Source: Neonectria sp. B-13
Taxonomy: Eukaryota; Ascomycota; Sordariomycetes; Hypocreales; Nectriaceae
Reading direction: 5' to 3'
NCBI GenBank assembly: GCA_002682825.1
Contig: NOKP01000043.1
Coordinates: 124,001 to 188,000, forward strand
DNA length: 64,000 nt
The notes under the pieces are model-generated. The model had not been told where the DNA came from. It ran no database searches and saw only the letters and a list, made by a program, of their open reading frames with translations. The position numbers were made by a program, and so were the translations under genes. Below are positions 57,581 through 64,000 of this stretch, piece after piece (within the stretch, counting starts at the first letter, position 1; each line of letters starts with the position of its first letter).

Positions 57581-58630
57581 TTAACCTCGAGCCTTCTGAA
57601 CCTTCTTTGAAACATAGTGAATGATGAAGTGCGCAGTATCTTCTTCCAGCGCAGCGCCCGTGGCCTTAATCTCCCAACCACTCAGATTCTGCATCTGTAA
57701 ACCCTTGCACGTCCGTAGTCTCCGTCCGCCCACATCTCCAGCATTCCACTTTTGGTCTTTATCTACAGCTGAAACACTGATGCCGTTGATCATGGTCGAA
57801 CTGCTAGATACCAATGATATACCCTGTACCTCGACAGCGTCCTCCCGGTCGATCTGGCGCAGCGACATCGTCTTAGAGATTTCGTAGTCGTGGCTGGTGC
57901 CCTCCAGCTGGGCATTCTCCATCTGCTTCAGATCGAGGTATAGGTGGTCAGCCACGAGGAGCCCATCGCGAGACGCGTCCCAGGAGCCGTCCGGCCGGAG
58001 CAGCGAGACTCGGCGGCCCTCCTCAAAGGACAGGGCGCTTTCGGCACGGCGAACAGCACTCAGGGCGAGCGTATACACCTGGAAGTAAAGCGACCGCAGG
58101 CTCTTCTCCATCCAATCGTACAGCTGCTCGTTGGAATGCTTGGTGCGGTACCAGACCTCCATCTGCACGGGTCGTCGTCGATCTCGGCCTACTGCAACTC
58201 CAGCTCCTTCAGAACAGCCTGCACGCGCGTCTGCTGGATCTGCACCAGGGCGTCGAAGGCTTTCTTGATGTCCAGGGTGAGTCGGTGGATCGTGGTAGTG
58301 TAGTGCGCTCGAAGCATGTTGAAGGCCTCGCCCTCTTTCCTTTCGATTGCCGAAAGAACCCGTTCACCAAGTCCGCGTAGCTCCATGCATAGTTTTAGGG
58401 CGCGGCGGACTCGGACGTCGAAACGCTGGCGCGGCAGGGGGCTTTCACGGTCGCCGACGACCATCGCCATGGCATCCAAGAAGCCAATTCCTTAGCCATC
58501 GAGCGAGATGAGGTCGCTGGGGTCGATGAGTAGTTCGATGAGCGAGTAACTTACCGGGCGGCCACGGACGTCGAGGTCGTTGCATACGCTGAACAGCCGC
58601 TCGTTGACAAGGCTGCGGAGACGGACGAGT
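57581..58630 (-). pseudogene. Tc-toxin A-subunit (TcA)-like fragment, decayed
   Basis: On the minus strand three blocks follow the order of the C-terminal half of TcA proteins of insecticidal toxin complexes: a block ending LIDPSDLISLDG; a TAA (58492-58494); the block ESPLPRQRFDVRVRRALKLC, ELRGLGERVLSAIERKEGEA; then, after a frameshift between 58189 and 58168, SNEQLYDWMEKSLRSLYFQV and DHLYLDLKQMENAQ with YEISKTMSLRQID, close to the start of the TcB-binding domain. TcA proteins form the translocation channel of the complex in bacteria. Here the N-terminus, a long stretch between the second and third blocks, and most of the C-terminal domain are absent. The stop, frameshift and deletions rule out a working product. 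Identification is from remembered family motifs. Confidence 0.7.
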
Positions 58631-58639
58631 ACAACCCAA

Positions 58640-59636
58640 CTCTCAGCTAGTGGAGCAGCCAACTTGCGAACCTCGATCAACTCGCGGATTACGTCCTTGA
58701 ACTCGGAAATCCAGCATCTCGAAGGTCGCTTCGCTGGAAACAATCCTCCAGACATGATCGTTAGGGTTAACGGCGACAAGAACGGAGCAATTGAGAAGAG
58801 CAAGCCAGATACCAGTGCCGGAAGCAGTGGCCGTGGCGACTTAGGCATAGCCGATGTGTGGACTGATATTGCGTTCACGGTGAGCGCGCAGACCAATGAC
58901 CACAAGCAGGAAGAGTATGGCATGTCGGGAGCCTTCCATGCAGAGTCTCAGACGTGCTTCTCATCTGTCAAGGCGGAGTCGAGCTTCTCCAAAACGACAA
59001 GATCATCAGTGACTTCATGTCAAAGTGCACCATCAGCGGCTCATTCTCCGCAATGGTCGTCAGCATCAAGCGGCCATGGCTGCACGCCGAGCTGTTCCAG
59101 GACTTTGACATTGACATTCCGGCGGGCACATTCCTGAGCCCCGGTGCCAAGACGATCAAGTACTGGGTGGAAAACGGCGATAACGAATACAACGGCCACG
59201 TGCGAACCAACTACGGAAAGTTTCCTGCGTATCCCATGGCGTTCATCGTTGCTGCGGATGCGAATCTGTCCTTCCAGAGTACCCAATCTGCGGCAGAGGA
59301 AGCGCTCCACGTGCTGCAGACTGACAGCAGTGTAGAGGCGAGCTTTGGATGCTGGGGGATAGGCGGAGGTGCTGGGGCAAAGTGAGTCAACTGCCTCACA
59401 TCGAGGACCCTTTGCTGTCTGACCATCATAATGCTAACTTTCTGTTCTATAGGGTCAAAACAAACAACAAGAGTCCCGGCCAGCACATGGAGGTCAAGGA
59501 CGGGGCGTTGCAAATGTCCTTCCAGGCGCCGCAGATCATCGGGCGGGTGAGTGAGGTCCTGCCCGAGCTTCCGCGTGGAGATATTCCCAAATCTGGTGGT
59601 CTCCCAAATCTGGTGGTCTCAACGGAGCCCCCGTGA
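58640..59636 (+). pseudogene. Unidentified fungal protein gene, one-base frameshift
   Basis: A plus-strand frame (helical NSRITSLNSEIQHLEG at 58679, then DVWTDIAFTVSAQTND and SVKAESSFSK) shifts at the AAAA run 58991-58994 into the frame continuing DFMSKCTISGSFSAMVVSIK, RPWLHAELFQDFDIDIPAGT and AYPMAFIVAADANLSF. A GT-AG intron (59382-59452) joins GGGAGAK to VKTNNKSPGQ in phase; the stop is at 59634. The RPWLHAELF motif recalls an uncharacterised family seen in fungi and some bacteria. The start is not clear; it lies within about 50 bases of the TcA-like fragment on the other strand. The frameshift in a homopolymer could be a sequencing error. Confidence 0.55.
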
Positions 59637-60404
59637 TGGGATACGGTGCCAACTTGTAAGAGGTGGGAGATTGGAAGTGTAATTGGTGTTGGCGCTACGA
59701 TAGCTGGCTGTTGAAGTGGAGATTGTGTCCTCGTCTGAAGAAGTCTTTTGTGTATAGTCATAATTATACACTGCTGTCTTTTGGTAGTTAGAATTTGAAT
59801 GCATCTGTTTGCTTGTTTGCCGAGTCAGCTTAGGCATCGTGACCAGTGTCAAGTACCGTTGATCTCGCAGTCAAGTTGGCAGTGAAACACGTGGCGTCGG
59901 CAAGGTCAGGTCGCCCACTTATCCTATGATGCATTCTCAGATCCGCCTTTTCTTCACCTTAGAAGAGAGTGTTTCAAACAGGGTCACTCCAATAAGGATG
60001 GCTACCTCTGCCATGGCCTGGACCTTTACTTAACGCACGAACCCTATGTCCAGTCTTCCATAAGCATGCTCCACTCACGCATAGGTAGGGTTGTTCTCGG
60101 ACCGCCCCAGGATTTTGTTTATCCCAGAATCAAAATTCAGTATTACAAGTGATCTACCGCTTAAGTTATAGTAGTGATTATATTAACTATATTGTTGCTG
60201 TCCTTCTTATATCTTCCTTCTCCGTTTCTCCTTCGTAATCCTAAGGTCGGTTCGTATCACGGAAAATGACACAAGAGTCGGCAACGGGGGGCGTGTTGAG
60301 TACCCGGGTCTTCAGCATGTGAAGATACTGGACAAACTACCATCCATGTAGTCAAACTATGGGTCATGTCCTCGCAAAAGGTTCAAGCCCCTCCAGGGGT
60401 CGGC
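59637..60404. other. Intergenic, no gene seen
   Basis: The 3' flank of two convergent genes, with no coding frame of interest. Confidence 0.6.
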
Positions 60405-61268
60405 TCACTGGAGAATCGAGTCACGAAAGTCCTTCCAGGGTTCTTTGGACTCCGTGCCTGTTTTGCCCGGCGTCGTCTTGTGCATGAGAGCGGCCATGTG
60501 GCAATCGAGCAGTGACGTGGTTGTGGTGGTTCTCAAAGAACGGAGCGTGAAGTTGTTCTTGTCCGCATCCCTTGCGTTCCAGGTCAAGCTGAAGTCAAAG
60601 CGGGCGTAGATGCGCCATTTGCCGTCGACCTTCTTCACGAGGTAGTCCGAGAAGTAGGCGCGGGAGATTCCCTCGCCGGTACCCAGCGCGTCCTTCATCA
60701 CCACCAAGCCGTCCGGGACATCTTCGTACAAGGGTTTCTCTGCATTTGTCGGGTTTTTGCCAGCCATGATAGCCGGAGCGTCCAGAATAGCGGTCAAATG
60801 ATGGGCATCGGAGACGGCGTATTCGTACCCGTCGCGGAAGAAGGGTTTGGGAAATGGGAGAATAGTAGAGTCTACCTTCCAGCAGGTATTCCAGTTAGAG
60901 GGCTCTGAGCCGGGCACAAAGGCGTAGTCTGTGATCTCTACCGCTGAGTTTACCAATTGATAGGAGGTCGTGTTTGTCTTGATGACTAGGTTGCCCGCTA
61001 TGGCAGCACCATCAACAACGAGCTGCCGGGTGATGAACTGGAGCCACTCGAAGTCCTTGTACGTTGTGTCGTGCTTAAGAATCAGGGCGAAGCCGCCATA
61101 CGTCTTGGCGGCCTGCGTCAGCTTGCTCACCAGGGAGGCGATCCCAGTGCCGTCGATGTCCGTTAGTCGGGCATTAACTGCATTTTCCGCTGGGGGGGGA
61201 GCCGCAACTTCCTGGACGACTAGGTCCGCAAGCTTGTTGCCCCATTCTGCTGTGTGGTTAGTAGGCAT
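60405..61268 (-). CDS. Hypothetical protein, possibly SnoaL/NTF2-like
   Basis: Intronless frame of 287 residues from the ATG at 61268. No signal peptide or membrane helix. The C-terminal half contains SRAYFSDYLVKKVDGKWRIY followed by ARFDFSLTWNARDA, a strand pattern seen in NTF2/SnoaL-like folds (VKVDGKWRI-type strands); the N-terminal half (GGFALILKHDTTYKDFEWLQ) is not recognised. The composition and length support a real gene, but the function is unknown. It is isolated between relics. Confidence 0.65.
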   Translation of the reverse strand: MPTNHTAEWGNKLADLVVQEVAAPPPAENAVNARLTDIDGTGIASLVSKLTQAAKTYGGFALILKHDTTYKDFEWLQFITRQLVVDGAAIAGNLVIKTNTTSYQLVNSAVEITDYAFVPGSEPSNWNTCWKVDSTILPFPKPFFRDGYEYAVSDAHHLTAILDAPAIMAGKNPTNAEKPLYEDVPDGLVVMKDALGTGEGISRAYFSDYLVKKVDGKWRIYARFDFSLTWNARDADKNNFTLRSLRTTTTTSLLDCHMAALMHKTTPGKTGTESKEPWKDFRDSILQ

Positions 61269-61886
61269 GGTTGTCTTCTAATTCGTTCTCGTCGAAATGG
61301 CACTGTTTGCAGGCAGGATTTAGCGAAGAAGGCGGACAGTCAACCAGGCTGTTGAATAATGATGGCCCAGAAACTGTTTGTCCTGGCTTTGGGCAGAGGA
61401 GAGCAGCCTCGTGGAGTGCGAGAGAATGGGATCCTGATGTATAAACCATATAAGTGCAAGGTAAGCAAGCGTGCGGCAATACGCCGTCAAGACCCCTGTA
61501 CTCATGGCTTGAATGGGCCGGGCCGGTCCATGGCTCTCCCGCTTCTAGCCGCAACCGATTGCGCCGCCACAGTGCTCAATAGTTCCAGTGTGTCAAGGGC
61601 TAGGGTCGCGGTACGGAATAGCTACACCGTGATACCTTAGGTGGACCCCATTTCCCTCGGCATTTTCGACCTCTTATGCATATCCAAAGGGGTTAGCTCA
61701 AGGTGCATTTGCCGCATCCTAGCATATCTGCCACAGGACCCGTTGTTCATAAAAGACCGGGTCTCAGGCCCAGTTGTACTCAATCAAGTCACCTAATGTA
61801 TCCCTACTCAAGCACATCGTAACCTCCAACACAGTGCTAGTACAGCTGAGACCAATAATCAAGGGCCAAGACCCAGTACAGGCTAG
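61269..61886. other. Intergenic, promoter of the 60405-61268 gene
   Basis: Upstream region with no convincing coding frame. It ends in the 37-bp tandem repeat. Confidence 0.55.
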
Positions 61887-61997
61887 CCTATGGCTGACTT
61901 CAGCTGAGAAAAGTCATCACCTGCCTATGGCTGACTTCAGCTGAGTAAAGTTTTCACCTGCCTATGGCTGACTTCAGCTGAGTAAAGTTATCACCTC
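61887..61997. repeat. Three tandem copies of a 37-bp repeat
   Basis: Units start at 61887, 61924 and 61961, each beginning CCTATGGCTGACTTCAGCTG and ending near TCACCTGC. The second and third differ at one or two positions; the first differs at three. The unit carries the inverted hexamer CAGCTG. No coding role seen. Confidence 0.9.
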
Positions 61998-62137
61998 CTT
62001 GTCTGAATCGTACTCCACCACCATGTGTCTATGCCACGGTGGTAGTGCATATGGCTCGATCGTTTCCATCCGTTCTACTGCGCCACCCCAGGCGAGTGCC
62101 AGCTTCGTCAACGGCGACAGATACCTCCGTGTCTCCC

Positions 62138-63379
62138 TCACCCTAAGTGTCGCAAGCGGGCCACGCTTTGTAGATGTGCTCCTGAAGGAGCAGGAGAGTC
62201 TGTTCTGCCGATCGTTGCTTCCTTCCGCCGAAATGATTGGTAGGTAACAGTCCGAATGTCTCTACCGCGTATGAGATCCGATCCGCAATGACCGCTTCCA
62301 ATATCTTGCCCAGCGTCGATAGAAGTGAGATCGGTCTCCATGACTTGGCCACCTTGTAGTCGTCTTTGCCTGGTTTTCTTGAGCGGGATGATTTTCGCGC
62401 TCCTCCACTGGACCGGCAGCTCTCCGTCTCTCAGGGATGTTCGAAACAGATGCAACACTCGGTCTCCCACTACTGGCCAGAGCTGCTTCCACACCATCGC
62501 CGGCAGTCCATCTTCGCCCGGAGCTTTCCATGCCTTGGCCACCATCACCTTCTCTTCCACCCGAGGGATCTTATCACTCATTGCTTCGCCTCCAGGCGAG
62601 AGGTACTTGGCCGATTGCCAGATGTTGGCTCCGTCTTCGAGAAAGCTGTCCCAGTGTACCTTTTTCTGCCTCCTGATCGCGTCGTGGTACTCCTTTACCG
62701 CTTCTCTGGCCTTTTGCTCCAGGTCTGCTGCATCTCGTCCTCGTCACCGGCATGCCCTTCCCTGGTTGCGCCAGTACGTGTACATCCGCCGCAGTCGGGT
62801 CAAGTCCGTCGTCCACCATCTCTTGGCGTAAGACGACGGCTTGGCTCGGGGAACCAGGTCGTTGATCGCGTCCAGCACCACCGACATCCCCCTGTCCGTC
62901 TGAGCCTGCACTGTGCCGCCACACGGCAACGCTTCCAGCTTCGTCCTCACCCTCTCCTTGATCCCCAACCAAGGTGCATTTTTGAATAGCAGTGTGTCGC
63001 TGGGCGTTCGTTCCGGCGGTGTCGTGTCGAACTCCGTTCGGATCGCCCGATGGTCGGACCCATGCTCTGTTAGATGTATCCCACAGCTCGTCATCTCCTC
63101 CGCCAACTCCGTCGACGCCAGCACCAGGGCAATCGTCCTCGTTCTACCTCCTGGGTCTTCCCACGTCTTCGTGAGTCGGGGCAGCAGGCTGTGAAGGCCA
63201 TGTTCTCCCATTAGCTCTATGATCGGTCCAGCTTCGCCTTGCCTCCTTCCCGTCACCTCGTCATCTCCCCATAGTGTGTCGTGACGATTGAAACCCCCTG
63301 CCAAGAACACGTCAGTTCTTCTGCCGGACCCCTGAAAGACCTCCTGTTCAACAAGCGTAGATAGATAGTTAATGTACAA
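62138..63379 (-). mobile_element. Tad1-like LINE, truncated: endonuclease and start of reverse transcriptase
   Basis: Reading the minus strand: an apurinic-type endonuclease domain (DVFLAGGFNRHDTLWGDDEV, TRTIALVLASTELAEEM, LTEHGSDHRAIRTEFDT with the catalytic SDHR) from 63379, then WKAPGEDGLPAMVWKQLWP and the RT finger motif SWRPISLLSTLGKILEAVIA with GGRKQRSAEQTLLLLQEHIY in neighbouring frames. It breaks off near 62140 before the catalytic core. At least two frameshifts are present. The endonuclease nicks target DNA in intact elements. The 3' half is missing from this side; a separate 3'-region relic on the other strand is at 26900. Confidence 0.85.
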
Positions 63380-64000
63380 TGTTAAGAAGTTTGTAGGGAG
63401 GCTCAGTTTTATTATAATAGTTCTATAATAATGTCTATTAATATTAGAACCTTTTAAACTATAGAAGAGTTAATACTAGTTAGTACATAGTAAGTTGGAT
63501 TATCTAGTACAAACTACTATATAGACCCCTAAATAAATACAAAGTGGCATTTCTTAAGCTATTTACAATGCTTAGAGCCTATGTATTCCACATTACTAAT
63601 ATCTATTTAGAACATAACCTTATTTAGTTCAGCCTTTGCATCCTTGTCTACCTACTGAAGCTAGATTCGCTCCTTACTCTACTCTATTTTCCATTGTACA
63701 ATGGCTCTATAGCATTAATCTACTCTAGACTTAGAAGGAGAAGCCTTATATAGTAATTACCTTCCTCATTTTCACCAAAATACTTAGGATTAAGATATCT
63801 CTAAAATAGAAAGTTAAGGGTCTAGCTAGTTCATAATGCAAAGTGAATCATTTATAACTTACTCTCCCAGTGTCTTTACATTTGCTGTAAAAGAGATAAG
63901 CTCTTTTCATCTAAGGGTGAGACTAAGGCTAAGACCAAGAGGCCTGGAAGGCCTTCCAGGCCATCCTCTATTTCTCAGTCTGCCTATGCTTTACTCTCCT
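63380..64000. other. TA-rich, RIP-like DNA
   Basis: Mostly TAG, TATA and TTA words with no coding frame until about 63890. The last 110 bases may encode a short basic peptide (KTKRPGRPSRPSSISQS) resembling an AT-hook, running off the window. Confidence 0.5.
63941..63962. repeat. Perfect 22-bp palindrome
   Basis: The 11-base half GGCCTGGAAGG is followed directly by its exact reverse complement. It stands out as GC-rich inside TA-rich DNA and overlaps the possible AT-hook codons, which may explain it by codon use alone. Confidence 0.85.

Noticed and set aside
58640..58923. Extension of the minus-strand TcA-like frame to 58923
   Set aside because: The first 95 residues have no TcA resemblance, and the opposite strand looks coding there.
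61887..61997. Possible CRISPR-like array
   Set aside because: Head-to-tail 37-bp repeats with no spacers, in eukaryotic DNA.

Overview
The window looks like accessory, subtelomere-like DNA of a filamentous ascomycete (Pezizomycotina; probably Sordariomycetes, species not determinable by eye). The evidence is intron-bearing genes with short 46-108 nt GT-AG introns and CTAAC-type branch points, two Zn2Cys6 regulators, berberine-bridge-type oxidases, a rhodopsin/SAT4 relic, a fungal hAT relic, Tad1-like LINE relics, and TA-rich tracts of the kind left by repeat-induced point mutation (RIP). Introns were placed by eye from splice consensus and reading phase; no homology search was run, so family names rest on motif recognition.

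Layout. 1-3321 is an inverted duplication folded around a 100-n assembly gap; each arm carries a broken amidase fragment. 3600-5898 holds an alpha/beta-barrel-like protein and a secreted HExxH metalloprotease. 7006-10388 is a Cys-rich, mucin-like wall protein ending in the C-terminal module of killer-toxin-like chitinases. 10732-13716 is a divergent pair, an MDR oxidoreductase and a Zn2Cys6 regulator, with a CGG-N5-CCG site between them. 14622-16087 is a SMI1/KNR4 gene broken by one base. 16567-18372 is a secreted bicovalent-type flavin oxidase. 19618-21044 is a rhodopsin-domain pseudogene. 21401-25272 is an MFS transporter with a second Zn2Cys6 regulator. 25.3-29.2 kb is decayed DNA with LINE, HNH and PD-(D/E)XK relics. 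29499-30798 is an unknown gene. 32247-33777 is a second flavin oxidase. 34-36.7 kb is TA-rich decay with a gag-like relic. 36892-37291 is a small PLDc_N membrane protein with a CRE and TATA box. 38542-39849 is a muconate-cyclase-like beta-propeller and 42008-44601 a large L-amino-acid oxidase. 46.4-51.5 kb is a run of broken genes (propeller/C1 peptidase, ABCC transporter, hAT transposase, unknown). 52097-53296 is a secreted PAF-acetylhydrolase-like hydrolase. 53.6-59.6 kb holds more relics, including a membrane protein and a Tc-toxin A-subunit-like fragment head-to-head with a broken unknown gene. 60405-61268 is an unknown gene. 61887-63379 has a 37-bp tandem repeat and a 5' piece of a LINE.

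How the parts work together. The intact genes are mostly secreted or membrane enzymes plus redox and regulatory genes typical of specialised metabolism and nutrient scavenging, but no polyketide synthase, NRPS or terpene synthase is visible, so this is not a complete biosynthetic cluster. Much of the rest is pseudogenes. Several remain in one frame interrupted by TAG, TAA or TGA, as C-to-T mutation would produce; others carry one-base shifts in homopolymer runs, which could be decay or sequencing error. The most unusual item is the Tc-toxin-A-like fragment at 57581-58630.
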